A stretch of DNA of 64,000 nt. It comes from Delphinapterus leucas (lineage: Eukaryota; Chordata; Mammalia; Artiodactyla; Monodontidae). The stretch spans positions 9,019,554 to 9,083,553 of the forward strand of contig NW_022098043.1 of the NCBI RefSeq assembly GCF_002288925.2. Reading direction: 5' to 3'. The stretch's first letter is position 1, and each line of letters begins with the position of its first letter. Below the pieces are notes generated by a model. It did not search any database and had not been told where the DNA came from. It saw only the letters and a program-made list of their open reading frames with translations. The translations under genes and the position numbers were made by a program. Shown here piece after piece: positions 1 to 14,602 of this stretch.

Positions 1-118
1 AGAAATTGAGTGTTTAGTTCATCTCTGTGCGCTTGGCCTCTACTACAAGGCTTGACACAGCTAGCAGTTTGGTGACTAATATAGCAGCAGTGAACATTGG
101 GAACTCGCACATGAGACA

Positions 119-250
119 TTATTGAATCCTCATGCTCTCCCTGTGAAGACAGTTCCATTGTTATCATCCCCATTTTATAGATTAGAGAATTGAAACTCAG
201 AGAACTTAAGTAATTTAGCCAGGGTCACATGGCTAGTAAGTGGTTACAAT
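119..250. repeat. MIR SINE in AKR7 intron 1
   Basis: The sequence has the MIR core order: 'cccattttatagatt', then 'actcagagaacttaagtaa', then 'gggtcacatggctagtaagtgg'. The same MIR sits at the same distance before exon 2 of the second AKR7 copy (about 19640-19790), so it was there before the genes duplicated. Confidence 0.75.
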
Positions 251-261
251 AAGTTTCTTAA

Positions 262-3624
<3,363 letters not shown>

Positions 3625-3839
3625 GCCCCAACACAGCTCAAGCTGCCCAAGATTTCTTCCTTTTCTGTCACCTCTTCTACTCTCTCCCCCTGGCCGGTCT
3701 TTGCCTTAAGCTGATTTAGCATGGTCTTTCTCCATTGTCTGGATCCATGCATTATTTTTCTAGATCCCTGCCTCACTCCCAGTTGCCTTCACAATGTGTA
3801 AAGGCTGGGGCTGAGCCCCATTCATGCATTTCCCATCTG

Positions 3840-3845
3840 AATAAA
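3840..3845 (+). terminator. AKR7 polyadenylation signal AATAAA
   Basis: A canonical AATAAA lies about 215 bases after the AKR7 stop codon, in otherwise unique sequence. The paralogous position in the downstream pseudogene reads AGTAGA, so the signal is intact only in this copy. Cleavage would be expected near 3860. Confidence 0.8.
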
Positions 3846-4639
3846 GCAGGCACTTGACCTGGCTGTAGCCCAGGCCCAGAGTGAAGCCCACAGATTTGTC
3901 TCCTCAACTGCTTACGACTTGTTTCCACCCTGCCTGGGGGCTTCCTGCCAAAGGGGTAGAACCATGAGCTGGAGTCGTCTAAAGGCAGAGGCAGTGGGAG
4001 GGTCTTCCCAGCCTCCTGCCCTGAACCCAGCCTAACCCCTCAACAGCCAGGCTGCAGGTGGCCCTCACGCTTCTACGTGCGACAGAAGAAAAGAGGGTCA
4101 TATGCCCTGAGGTAGGTTTTCTCTCATTCAGAATTACCTCATTAAATACTTAGAAATGGAATAATTTGGGCAAAAACCTACCGTTAGCGTCACCACAAAG
4201 AAGAATAAAACCTTCCAGGATGCTGTGGGACATTTTAACACACACTCATTTCAGCAGCGGCTTTACTCTTAGCTAAAGCCTCCTTTCTTCTGGTCTTCCA
4301 CAGATTCTCAGCTCTGCTGCTGGGCCTCCTTTTGGTAGTAGTGGGTGTGGGCAGCCAGGACCCCCATTTCCCTCAGCAAATCCCTACCCCAAGTAAGGGC
4401 ACCCAAGTCTGGAGAAGAAATGAAATCCCAGGTCCAGTGATTGCTGTTTGAACATTCCCAGGACAGAAAAATCACACCCTGGGCGAGAGGTAGGGTGTGG
4501 GCCAGGCAGCGGCAGTAGGCAGCATTTGGACCAGTCTCTTCAAGTGATGAAAGGGCCTCAACCTGGAAATGCAGACAAAACCACCAATCAAAGACTGTTC
4601 AAAGGAAAGTCCTACTTGCCTTCTAGAAGGAGACACCTT

Positions 4640-4735
4640 TCAGATGAAGTTTTATTATTTGGAGTGAAGACACCCTCCTTTGTCTTCACCCATAATAAAA
4701 TGGATGCTTCCCCAGTGGGGTAATATCAGTTATTA
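4640..4735 (-). other. Duplicated 3' flank of MRTO4 with an AATAAA on the minus strand
   Basis: This stretch aligns by eye with the DNA just past the MRTO4 stop (about 25220-25320), including the shared 'gacaccct' blocks and the 'cccagtgggg'/'ccccgagagg' region. On the minus strand it carries a canonical AATAAA (TTTATT at 4651-4656). The position that corresponds in the real MRTO4 flank reads AATGAA. It belongs to the same segmental duplication as the AKR7 copy and the MRTO4 exon relic at 6.3 kb. Confidence 0.55.
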
Positions 4736-4829
4736 CCCCACTCATGTTAATAATAGTATCAGTTATTGTACAACAAGCCACCCCAAAATTGAGTTGCTTA
4801 AGATGACAAAATCTGAAATTGACCTAATA

Positions 4830-5920
4830 AGATTCAGTTCAAGCCCTATCAAAACTCCAGCTGGATTTTTTTTTTTTTTTACAGAGATTGGCAAAATTTT
4901 TTAAAAATTCATATGGAAATTCAAGGGATACAGAATAGCCAAAACAAATTTAAACAAGAACAAAGTCCTCCAATTCCTGATTTCAAAGCTTACTACAAAG
5001 CTACAGAATAAAAGCAGTATGGGACTGGCATAAGGGTAGACATATAGATCGATGGAACAGAATTGAGAGTCCAGAAGTAAGTCCATAATAGCTAAAAAAT
5101 AGAGACAGCCCAAATGTCCATCAGTGGATGAATGGATAAATAAAGAGTGGTATATCCATACCATGGACTATTATTTGGCAATAAAAAAGAATGAAGTAAT
5201 GAAACATCTACAATGTGGATGAACCTTGAAGATGTTCTCCCAAGTGAAAGATGACAGTTCCAAAAGGCCTCATATTGTGTGAGCTGATTTGCGTGTAATG
5301 TCTGAAATAGGCAAATCTGTTAGAGACAGAAAGTAGATTAGTGGTTGCCTAAGGCTGAGGGGGTTGGGAGGAAATGGAGATTAGCGATAATGAGCACAGG
5401 TTTCTTTGGGGGGCGATGAAAATGCTCTAAAGTTGATCGTGATGGTTGCACAATGCTGAATACACTGAGGAAAAAAAACACATTGAATTGTACACTTTGA
5501 ATGGGTGTATCGGGGCTTCCCTGGTGGCGCAGTGGTTAAGAAATCACCTGCCCATGCAGGGGACACAGGCTTGATCCCTGATTCAGGAAGATCCCACATG
5601 CCGTGGAGCAGTTAAGCCCATGCGCCACAACTACTGAGCCTGCGCTCTAGAGCCCGTGAGCCACAACTGCTGAGCCCACGCGCCACAACTCCTGAAGCCT
5701 GCACGCCTAGAGTCTGTGCTCCACAACAGGAGAAGCCACCACAATGAGAAGCCCGTGCACCACAACGAAGAGTAGCCCCTGCTCGCCGCAACTAGAGAAA
5801 CCCTGTACGCAAAAACGAAGACCCAACGCAGCCAAAAATAAAAATAAATAAAATAAATGGGTGTATAATAATGTGGATTATGTCTCAGTAAAGCTGTTTT
5901 TTTTTAAAAAAAAAAAAACC
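4830..5920 (+). mobile_element. LINE-1 3' end (older L1M type), interrupted by a SINE
   Basis: The sequence carries landmarks of the end of L1 ORF2 and its 3' UTR: 'aaattcaagggatacagaatagcc', 'cccaaatgtccatcagtgga', 'atgaatggataaataaag', and an ending like 'tgtctcagtaaagctg' followed by an A-rich tail at about 5900-5920. A CHR SINE splits it at 5512-5856. The coding part is broken and the element is 5'-truncated. Confidence 0.85.
5512..5856 (+). mobile_element. CHR-type tRNA-derived SINE
   Basis: A full-length CHR SINE runs from 'gggcttccctggtggcgcag' to an A-rich tail. It is flanked by the perfect 10-base target-site duplication atgggtgtat (5501-5510 and 5857-5866). It landed inside the 3' end of the LINE-1 element at 4830-5920. 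Confidence 0.95.
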
Positions 5921-5924
5921 ACAC

Positions 5925-6290
5925 ACAGTCATTTAGCTCAGAAGTCTGCTGTTTGGCAGGGCTCAGTGGGGAATACTCATCTGCTCCCCTGTGTCTGAGA
6001 AGCGCCATTACAGCTGGAGGCTAAAACCACCTGCAGTCTAATTCACATGTCTTAACAATTAATGCTGATTGTCAGCTGTTGTCATCACTTACATATGACC
6101 CCTCCTTGTGGCCTGGGCTTCCCCACAGCGTGTGCTGCTGGCTTCCAAGGGCAGGCATCCCTCTTGCCTCATGGAGGAGTGTCTGAGTTATGTTGTAAAA
6201 GGAGGATGTGAGAGAAACAGATGGTCATCTTTGGAAGATAAACTCTTTCTCAGGGAGCAATGGTCCTATGTGATCAAGTCAAGAAGATGA
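5925..6290. other. Spacer of unassigned origin, possibly a DNA-transposon relic
   Basis: There is no gene here. Parts such as 'cttccccacagcgtg...ctggcttccaagggcag' resemble old hAT-type MER elements, but I cannot assign a family. It separates the LINE-1 insertion from the decayed MRTO4 exon. Confidence 0.3.
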
Positions 6291-6296
6291 GCCACT

Positions 6297-6447
6297 TGAC
6301 TGGTCAGGAGACCTTTAGTCCCGAGTGTCTCCATCAGGGATGCGTCATCTGCTAGGTCATTTCCCATCTGTTAGATCCTTTTGGGGAGGGTATCTCATAC
6401 ATATTTGATGGTCACTTGAATTCAGCCATTTCATTACTAAAGAGCTT
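6297..6447 (-). pseudogene. Decayed duplicate of MRTO4 last exon
   Basis: Read on the minus strand, this stretch matches the final MRTO4 exon at 25396-25545. The block GAAATGGCTGAATTCAAG is followed by TGACCATCAAATATGT, where MRTO4 has GAAATGGCCGAATTCAAG then GTGACCATCAAGTACGT. Further on, 'cagatgggaaatgacct' matches MRTO4 'cagatgggagatgactt'. One G is missing after the Lys codon, which shifts the frame, and several codons are altered, so it cannot code. Similarity crosses the exon's 5' boundary into intron sequence beyond the SINE at 6452-6664, so this is a segmental duplicate rather than a retrocopy. It marks how far the AKR7 duplication extended. Confidence 0.75.
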
Positions 6448-6451
6448 TTTC

Positions 6452-6664
6452 TTCTTTAATATTATTTATTTATTTATTTTGGTTGCACTGGGTCTTAGTT
6501 GCAGCACGCAAGATCTTTAGTTGTGGCATGTGGACTTCTTAGTTGTGGCATACAGACTTAGTTGCAGCATGAATGCAAGATCTAGTTCCCCAACCAGAGA
6601 TCGAACCCAGGCTCCCTGCATTGGGAGCATGGAGTCTTACCCACTGGGCCACCAGGGAAGTCCC
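6452..6664 (-). mobile_element. CHR-type SINE inserted in the MRTO4 exon relic
   Basis: A minus-strand SINE runs from 'ttatttatttatttattttggttgcactggg' to 'ccaccagggaagtccc'. Its target-site duplication is tactaaagagcttttt on the left and tactaaagaacttttt on the right. The target lies at the intron-exon border of the duplicated MRTO4 exon. Confidence 0.9.
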
Positions 6665-7377
6665 TACTAAAGAACTTTTTCAAAAGACAAAGGAACAGAG
6701 TTGGATCTGGAAAGTGACAAACGTACTTAACCGACCTCAAAAACTAGAGACTTGTGTACCATATAGAAGACCAGAAAAATGAGTTGGTATAGATTTTGTA
6801 TACTCGAATCAATGTGACAGAAAGGGGACTCCTGAAGTTAAAGGCTCGAGGGAGGGCATCTGGCTGACCTATGTGCTTCCTCTGCATTCTGGCCTGCTTG
6901 TTACTAGTGGTTGTGATGGTTAATTCACCAGTGTCTCAAATTTGCATTCTGAATACATTTTAGAAGCAGTAAGGAAGGTCGGAATGTCAAGATCCTTAAT
7001 TGCTTATGAGAAAATACATTTCTCCTCCATATGTTTTAATTTTTTTTAACACCGCTTCTGCCTCAGCACTCTTCTAGGTATAATAAAACAACCCTGACTT
7101 TCCCAACTTTCACACAAGAAGCTTTTTGAAAATCTTTATTGCTTCCCAAGAATCTTTCCAATTCCATATTGGAGAGACTTGTACTTAATAACAAATGCTC
7201 TTACTAGGGATATTAATAGTAATAGTAAATACCAGTTGTTAAAGAATTTTCTTGTGGTTGTTATCAAAGTGGAAAATGGCATTGTAGGAGTAGAGAATGA
7301 TCAGTGAATATACGAGTAAGTCAATATTCTGTAGTCTCATGATAATATAAGGAAAACTTAATTCCACTGTGGTCTGT

Positions 7378-8025
7378 ATCAGAGGTCAGCAATCTTTTCT
7401 GTAAAGGGCCAGGAAGTAAGTATTTTATATTTTGTGGGTGTCAGTCCGTTTGGGCTGCTAAAACAAAATACAACAGATTGAGTAGCTTATAAACAGTAGA
7501 CATTTCTCAGTTTTGGAGGCTAGAAGTGTAAGATGAAGGCATCAGCAGATTTGGTGTCTGGTGAGAACCTGCTTTCTGGTTCATAGGCAGCCATCTTCTT
7601 GCTGTGTTCTCATTTGGCAGAAGGGGTAAGGGAGCTCTGTGGGGTTTCTTTTATAAGGGCACTAATCCCACTCATGAGGGCTCCACCCTCATAACCTAAG
7701 AATTTCCCAAAGGCCCCACCTCCTGATACCATCACTTTGGTGATTAGATCAACATGTGAATTTGTATAGTGACTATTATAAGTGCCACCCAACCAATTAA
7801 TGGATTAGCCCTAAACTAACCCACAAACATTCAATCCATATCAGCAGGCCATATGTTCTCTGTTGCAGTGATTCAACTCTGCCTTTGTAGTGAGGAAGCA
7901 GCCACAGGTGATAAGTAAATAGATACGGCTTTTTTCCAAATTTCCAATACAACTTTATTTGTGAAAACTGGCAGCGAGTCAGATTTGGCCCATGGGCAAT
8001 AGTTTGCAGACTCCTGGTCTATACT
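7378..8025. mobile_element. hAT-type (MER20-like) DNA transposon relic, split by another repeat
   Basis: The ends match the familiar non-autonomous hAT consensus: 'tctgtaaagggccagga' on the left, and 'caatacaactttatttgtg', 'gatttggcccatgggc' and 'agtttgcagactcctg' on the right. A second repeat of about 400 bases (7440-7846) sits in the middle. The exact family name is from memory. Confidence 0.65.
7440..7846 (+). repeat. Old dispersed repeat, copy A ('gtttgggctgctaaaacaaaat' family)
   Basis: This old interspersed repeat has motifs 'gtttgggctgctaaaacaaa', 'gttttggaggctagaag', 'ttataagggcactaatccc' and 'ccaaaggccccacctcctga'. A second copy lies at 9236-9598. It inserted within the hAT-type relic. 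I recognise the consensus but cannot name the family with certainty. Confidence 0.65.
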
Positions 8026-8084
8026 GTATGAATTGAATTACATAGTGATAGAGAGCTTCTAACAGTGAAATTGTAAGCCAGTTG

Positions 8085-8268
8085 CTCTCAAAATGTGGTC
8101 TCAGGGCCGGCGGCATCAGCATCGTTGGGGAACTTGTTAGAAATGCAAATTACTGTGCCTCATGCTTGACCTACTAAATCAGAAACTCTAGTGGGTGGGG
8201 CCCTGCAATTTGTTTTAAGCAGCGCTTCAGGTAATTCTGATGCACACTTGTTTGAGAACCACGGTTGG
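8085..8268. mobile_element. MER5A-like hAT DNA transposon relic
   Basis: The outer ends are inverted: 'gttgctctcaaaatgtggtc' at the left and 'tgtttgagaaccacgg' at the right. The interior has 'aaatcagaaactctagtggg' and 'caggtaattctgatgcaca', typical of MER5A. It has no coding capacity. Confidence 0.75.
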
Positions 8269-8690
8269 TTTTTACTTTAATAAGATTATTTTTAACAAAC
8301 ACTGTGATGCACGAAGATTTGTAAGTATATATACGGCCATTACAAAAACATGTTTATCTTCATTGTTGAACTTTATAACTGAATTCAAAATACCATTCAC
8401 AGTAGTGTCACCTTCAACAAAAAGAACTTCCAAAAGCTTGACTCTGATTCCATGAATTGGGTGGAAAATTTTTAATTATTATTGGAATTGGCTGATTTTC
8501 TACTTGAAGTATCTGACACTGATACGAAGCTGGCATTAGTTTCTATTTGTGAAGTATTTCTGCTCTTGATACCGCACGTCAGCAGCTGCTGCTTTACTCC
8601 TCTGACGTGCATCAGAAATCGTAGAATGAAAAGTGAGTGAATTTAATTGAGAGGAATGATTATATGATCTAGATCAAAAGTTATACGTGA

Positions 8691-8995
8691 GGACTTCCGT
8701 GTTGGCACAGTGGTTAAGAATCCGCCTGCCAATGCAGAGGACACGGGTTCGAGCCCTGGTCTGGGAAGATTCCCCCATGCCGCGGAGCAACTAAGCCCGT
8801 GCGCTACAACTACTGAGCCCGCACACCACAACTACTGAAGCCCGCGCGCCTCGAGCCCGTGCTCCGCAGCAAGAGAAGCAAGCCACCGCAATGAGAAGCC
8901 CGCGCGCCACAACGAAGGGTAGCCCCCACTCGCTGCAACTAGAGAGAGCCCGCGCGCAGCAACGAAGACCCAACGCAGACCCAAAAAAAAAAAAA
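8691..8995 (+). mobile_element. CHR-type SINE
   Basis: The element runs from 'ggacttccgtgttggcacag' to an A tail. It is flanked by a near-perfect target-site duplication (aaaagttatacgtga on the left, aaaagttatacatga on the right). Confidence 0.93.
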
Positions 8996-9061
8996 AAGTT
9001 ATACATGATAAGAAAATAGACTTCCTGCATTGTACAAGATAAATCATCATCTTTCACAACT

Positions 9062-9150
9062 AAAGATCCCTCATGCCGCGACTAAAGATCCCGCATGCTG
9101 CAATGAAGATCCACATGCCGCAACTAAGACCCAGCGCAGCCAAATAAATG
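9062..9150 (+). mobile_element. CHR SINE, 3' fragment
   Basis: This holds only the tail module of a CHR SINE: repeated 'gcatgctgcaatgaagatcc'-like units ending in 'acccagcgcagccaaataaat'. The tRNA-like head is missing, so it is 5'-truncated. Confidence 0.7.
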
Positions 9151-9235
9151 TTTTTTCAAAAAAGATAAATCAACATCTTCTGACACAGTCTTCTACTTTA
9201 AAAACTAGCGGTTACTTTGAGATGCTCACGCCACT

Positions 9236-9598
9236 TGTCTTAGTCTGTTTGGGCTGCTATAACAAAATGACATAGACTGGGTGGCTTAAAAAACATTTAT
9301 TTCTTACAGTTTTGGAGGCTGGAAGGTCCAAGATGAAGGTGCCAGCATATTCGGAGTCTGTGAGGACCTCTTCCTGGTTGGACATCCTCTTTTTACTGTG
9401 TCCTCACATGGCTAAGGAAGAGATCTCTAGTCTCTTCCCCTTCTTCTGAGGACACTAATTCCATCACGGGGGTGCCACTCTCACACCTGATCTAAACCTA
9501 GCCACTTCCCCAAGGCCCCACCTCCCGACACCATCACTTTAGGGTTAGGGTTTCAACATATGAATTTGGGGGGGATACAGACATTTAGCCTGTAACAC
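9236..9598 (+). repeat. Old dispersed repeat, copy B ('gtttgggctgctataacaaaat' family)
   Basis: This is the same family as 7440-7846, with 'gtttgggctgctataacaaa', 'gttttggaggctggaagg', 'ccaaggccccacctcccga' and 'gggttagggtttcaacata'. The two copies differ enough to be independent old insertions. Confidence 0.65.
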
Positions 9599-9599
9599 C

Positions 9600-11215
9600 A
9601 GTTCAGGTTTGTGTTTTCTGCTTTTCATGTGGCCGGTGGTGGTGTTACATTCCCCATGGTAGATGGTAAATGTTAACGGATATACTACAAGCAAATTGTA
9701 TGTTTATTATCAACTTTCTTGAGAACTGGAAATCTAGTATTTAATATTTGATTAGCTAGGCATCTGGCCTTTCCGAACTGACAATTGCTTTGACTCTGAC
9801 CCTCTGGCTATAACCCGTTAGAGTAATAGCTGTTCTGTGCTGATGTGCAAAGCCTGAGAAAAAAGCCCAGGTTTATGCCGAGGTTGAGGGGAGAAAGGAT
9901 TCTCCCTAGAGGTTCCCCTCACGTAAAGTTATATTGCTATGGCTTGTTGTTAGAGGGATTGGTACTATGGCCTGAAACTGAACTTAATATGAGAGCTTTC
10001 GAGTATTTTGTCTGGCATACGGTGGTGATTCCCTTACTGAACTGCCTTGTTGATTAGTGCGTTTAGAATTATTTCCGCAAGGTGCAAATGCTTTGATGTA
10101 CTGGTTAGAAGCATTCATGATCCCTACGGAATTGCCTCCATAAATTCAGCAGAAAGCGTTAAGGGGGATTGCCTATATTCCAAAGTCTTTACAAGTCAAA
10201 GAATTGTATTAAGGGGGATTGCCTATATTCCAAAGTCTTCACAAGTCAAAGAATTGTAACAGTACAACATACAGGAGAGAAAAAAGTACCCTCCTCGTTC
10301 AAGGATTGCTACAATGCTGTCTCTCAGTTTAATAGCCTTATCTCTGAAAAGAGACAGTTGTGCTTGGCAAATCATTGTGGACAAATGGGGTTTAAATAAA
10401 AAGTGGCCACTCTTGCTCCATCAGCAGTGAACATTGGTGATTGAATTGTTGCCACTACTGGCACTTGGTATGTGACCCTGGATTTTGCTGAAGTCTTCTT
10501 TTCTTTCACCTGGCAGTGTATGCAGTACACATTCTCTTCCTTTCACTGGGTTATTTAAAATTCACCTGTATTATTTCATTAATTGGGGAAAAAAACACTT
10601 GTACAATAATATATGCTAATAGATGTCCAAACATCCCATTACAATAATGAAATTAAGCAGTATATTCCGATAGTGACCCTCTCATTGCATGCTATCCAAA
10701 CACAGCTGGATAAAAATGAACAGGTCTCAAATGAGGACAAATCCAAGCCATATCCTTTAAGTAATCTTTATGTGGGGCTATTTAAGTAGCTTTCAAAGGC
10801 ATTTCACAGCTTGTATAAGACAAATCATTACCTCATGGCCCCCAAACATGAAGAATAAAGCCTAACATTGCGATACCTGAGGACAGCACATTCTAACCTG
10901 GAAATTCTATTAAATCTTCTGTATCGAGGTATCAGATAAACATCTGAATGTGAAAGGAGCCTCCTAAAGTAAAAAAGCTTTGAAAGTGTTCTAGATGGCA
11001 GCAAATCAAGCTCTTCTTTTTATCCCATTCAAACCCCAAAGCATTATAGGTATTTATAATAATCACATCACTGCTTAGAGGCTTTGGCATTTAGACACTG
11101 CTGGTATTTGTTGTCCCCTGAACTTTGAACTTGATCCTTCTGGTGCACAGTGCATACCCTTTGAGCTAATCTATTACTAGAGGCTAATAAAGAAATTGTC
11201 TTATTTAAAAGGAAG
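9600..11215. other. Intergenic sequence without recognised features
   Basis: Apart from the 50-bp tandem repeat at 10159-10258, this stretch is AT-rich with short chance reading frames only. I see no splice-bounded exon, RNA gene or repeat that I can name. Confidence 0.5.
10159..10258 (+). repeat. Two-copy tandem repeat, 50-bp unit
   Basis: A 50-base unit beginning 'ttaagggggattgcctata' occurs twice back to back (10159-10208 and 10209-10258). I see a single mismatch (t versus c in 'gtctttacaag'/'gtcttcacaag'). Such low divergence implies a recent local duplication. The surrounding sequence from about 9600 to 11200 has no gene or repeat that I recognise. Confidence 0.9.
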
Positions 11216-11220
11216 CTCTG

Positions 11221-11578
11221 GGGACTTCCCTGGTGGCGCAGTGGTTAAGAATCCACCTGCCAATGCAGGGGACATGGGTTCAACCCCTGGTCTGGGAAGA
11301 TCCCACGTGCTGCGGAGCAACTAAGCCCGTGTGCCACAGCTACTGAGCCTACGCTCTAGAGCCCACGAGCCTCAACTACTGAGCCCACGTGCCACAACTA
11401 CTGAAGCCCGCGTGCCTAGAGCCTGTGCTCCGCAACAAAGAGAAGCCACGGCAATGAGAAGCCCGTGCATCACAACGAAGAGTAGCCCCTGCTCGCAGCA
11501 ACTAGAGAAAGACCGCGGGCAGCGACGAAGACCCAACGCAGCCAAGAATAAATAAATAAATCTATTAAAAAAAAAAAA
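11221..11578 (+). mobile_element. CHR-type SINE
   Basis: A full-length SINE runs from 'gggacttccctggtggcgca' to its A tail. The target-site duplication aaaaggaagctc appears just before 11221 and again just after the tail. Confidence 0.95.
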
Positions 11579-11934
11579 AAGGAAGCTCCACCTGCTGTAT
11601 AAAATAAATAAATAAAAGGAAGCTCTAATTCTCCAATTCAACATTCTCATCCTTAATAAGTTCTTTCTGAATCAAAACCATGTAAGTTGGGTCATGTCCA
11701 AAAAAGAATTATTGTGATGTATTAGAAGATCCAGTCAAGGACAAAGCCTGGTCCTTAGGTATTTTCATGAATAAGCAGTTGTCCACCCTATAGAGACAGA
11801 GAATATCTCAACTTCTGCTTTACCCAGATGAATGGCGCTATGGATCCTTAGGTACAAGACTTGTCCAGTGATAAGAAAGCATGATTCAGACAGTGGAGTA
11901 ATGTAGCCACCAACCGTGATGGTAAACTAATTGG

Positions 11935-12620
11935 TTTTTTAAATTATTTTAATTTTACCTATTCTCATGGGGAATGTATCTCATTGTGGTTTTAATTTGT
12001 GTTTAGGAATAATGTAAATCTTTAACAACCAGGCTTATTGAGGTATAACTTACATACAATAAAATTCACCAATTTTAAGTGTGTAGTTGGTCCCTTATGC
12101 TACTTTGTAGTCAATTACATCCCTCAAACTCTGCTCCTAGAAACCACTACTCTGCTTTCTGTCACTATTAATTTGCCTTTTCTAGAATTTTATAAAAGTG
12201 GAATCATGTAATACATAGTATTTTGTGTCTGGATTCTTTCACTTAGCATGATTTTTTTTTCCCTGCCACGTGGCATGTGGGATCTTTGTTCCCCGACCAG
12301 GGATCGAACCTGTGCCCCCTGCCGTGGAAGTGTGGAGTCCTAACCACTGGACCGCCAGGGAAGTCCCATAGCATGATATTTCTGAGATTCATCCATGTTG
12401 TTGTGTATACCAGTAGTTCATTCCTTTTTATTGCTGATTATATCATATTCCATTGTTTGGGTATACCACAAGTTAATTGGTTGTTTCCAGTTTGGGGCTC
12501 TTGTGAATGAGCTGACATAAACATTTGTGTGTAAGTATTTGAACGTATGATTTTATTTTTCTTTGGTACACATCTAGAAGTGGGAGTGCTAAATCATATG
12601 TAAAGTGTATTTGACTTTAT
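11935..12620 (-). mobile_element. Old LINE-1 fragment, antisense, with nested SINE
   Basis: This shows the antisense L1M 3' region: 'ttgaggtataacttacatacaataaaattcacc', 'cttttctagaattttataaaagtggaatcatg', and 'attccattgtttgggtatacc'. A SINE at 12251-12367 splits it. Confidence 0.75.
12251..12367 (-). mobile_element. Short CHR SINE
   Basis: A minus-strand short CHR element ends in 'ccgccagggaagtccc'. It is flanked by the target-site duplication tagcatgat and lies inside the antisense LINE-1 fragment. Confidence 0.9.
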
Positions 12621-13546
12621 TTTTTAACATGCCAAAATGACCTCTGCTTACAGGAAGATGAAATAGACAGACTTTTCCTTATTCCTCCTACTAAGTACAA
12701 ATAAAAACCCTGGACACCATGCATAACACAAACATGAGAAGACTCTGAAAGGCAGAAAGGAGAACCCAGACTAGCTAGGGACCTCAGTACCCAAGGAATG
12801 ACAGAGGTGAGTTTCCTAAGTTTTCTTTTTCCTTATATATCCCAAACTCAGAGCTGACAAAGCCAACAACCTGGAAATGCTGACTGACATAGACAGAAAA
12901 AGCCCCAACAAAAGCCTGCTTTCTCTAGCCAAAGAACTAGGAAAGGGGCATCCTGGCAAGACAGAAAAGTGTACTCCAGCCAAACGTCGTAGAATAAAAA
13001 CTGTGGCCTCCCTTACTATCACTCATGCCAGCAAATACTGAGAAAAGAAGGAAGTGGTGCAACAATTTCTCAAGTGCTGAAAGAAAAGAATCATCAACCC
13101 AGAATCCTATACCCAGCAAATATGTCCTTCTGGAATGAAGGGGGGATCGAGACATTCTCAGATGAAGAAAAACTACAACTTTGTTGTCAGCAGATCCACA
13201 CTAAGTGAATAGCTAAAGGAAGTTGTCTAAACAAACAAACAAACAAATAGAAAATGATGAAAGAGGGAATCTTGGAGCATCAGGAAGGAAGCAAAAACAT
13301 GGTAGCAGAATACGGGTAAATAAAATAGGTCTTCCTTCTCTTAAGTTTTCGAAATTACATTTGATGGTTGAAGCAAAAATTATAACACTGATGTGGTTCT
13401 AACTGCATGTAGAAGAAATATTTAAGACTATTATAAACAGAGGAGAGTGAAGGAATGGAAAGGGAGTTAAGGTTTCTACACTTAAACTTGTAAAATGGTG
13501 CCACCAGGTGATTGTTGCTCTAGAGCAATCTTAAAGAGCGATACAG

Positions 13547-13907
13547 GTACTTCCCTGGTGGCGCAGTGGTTAAGAATCCGCCTGCCAGTGCAGGGGACAT
13601 GGGTTTGATCCCTGGTCTGGGAAGATTCCACATGCCACGAAGCAACTAAGCCCGTGTACCACAACTACTGGGCCCGAGTTCCACAACTACTGAGCCCGCG
13701 TGCCTAGAGCCTGTGAGCCACAACTACTGAAGCCCACATGCCTAGAGCACGTGCTCTGCAACAGGAGAAGCCACCACAGTGAGGAGCCTGTGCACCACAA
13801 CGAAGAGTAGCCCCCGCTCGCCACAACTAGAGAAAGCCCGCGCGCAGCAACAAAGACCCAACACAGCCAAAAATAAATAAATAAAATAAATAAATTTATT
13901 TTTAAAA
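13547..13907 (+). mobile_element. CHR-type SINE
   Basis: A full-length SINE runs from 'acttccctggtggcgcagtg' to an A-rich tail at about 13905. It is nested in the LINE fragment. Confidence 0.92.
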
Positions 13908-14035
13908 AAGCTATACAAAGAGAAATACTCAAAAACACTGTAATTAAATCAGAATATAATTCTTTAAAAAATGTTCAGTTAACCTACAGGAAAGCATAAA
14001 AAAAAAAAAAAGAAACAAACAAAAAACTGAGACTA

Positions 14036-14150
14036 AGGAATTCCCTGGTGGTCCAGTGGTTAAGACTCCATGCTTCCACTGCAGGGTGCCTGGGTTCGAT
14101 CCTGGTCGGGGAACTAAAGCCATGTGGTGTGGGGGGAAAAAAAATAAAGA
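14036..14150 (+). mobile_element. Short CHR SINE ('ggtggtccagtggttaagac' subtype)
   Basis: This is a roughly 110-base tRNA-like unit with 'ctgggttcgatcctggtcgg' as B-box region and an A-rich tail. It is nested in the LINE fragment. Confidence 0.88.
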
Positions 14151-14602
14151 GAATAAAACAAAACCAAAAATAAAATGGCAGACTTAAGCCCTAACTTGTA
14201 AATAATTACATTAATGGTAAATGGCCTAAATATATCATTTAAAAGACAGAGCTTAGTAGAGTGGGTTTTAAAAAATGACCTTACTATATGCTTTCTACAG
14301 AAACCCACTTAAAATATAATGATATAGGCAGGCTGAAAGTAAAAGGATAGCGAAAGTTATATCATGCAAACGTTAATCAAGAGCAAGCCAACATGGCTAT
14401 ATAGGTATCTAAGAAAGTAGACTTCAGAACAAAGAAAACTATCAGAGACAGAGAGGGACATTATATAACGATGAAAAGAGTCAACCAATCAAGGAATAGC
14501 AATCCTAAATGTCTAAACACCAAAGAGAGCTGCCAAAATATGTGAAGAAAAAATTGATAGACATGAAAATAGAAAGAGATAAATCCACAATTATAATCGG
14601 AG

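Noticed and set aside
10169..10399. A 76-codon frame containing QHTGEKK, reminiscent of a zinc-finger linker
   Set aside because: No C2H2 spacing follows, and part of the frame is the 50-bp tandem repeat; chance is the simplest reading.
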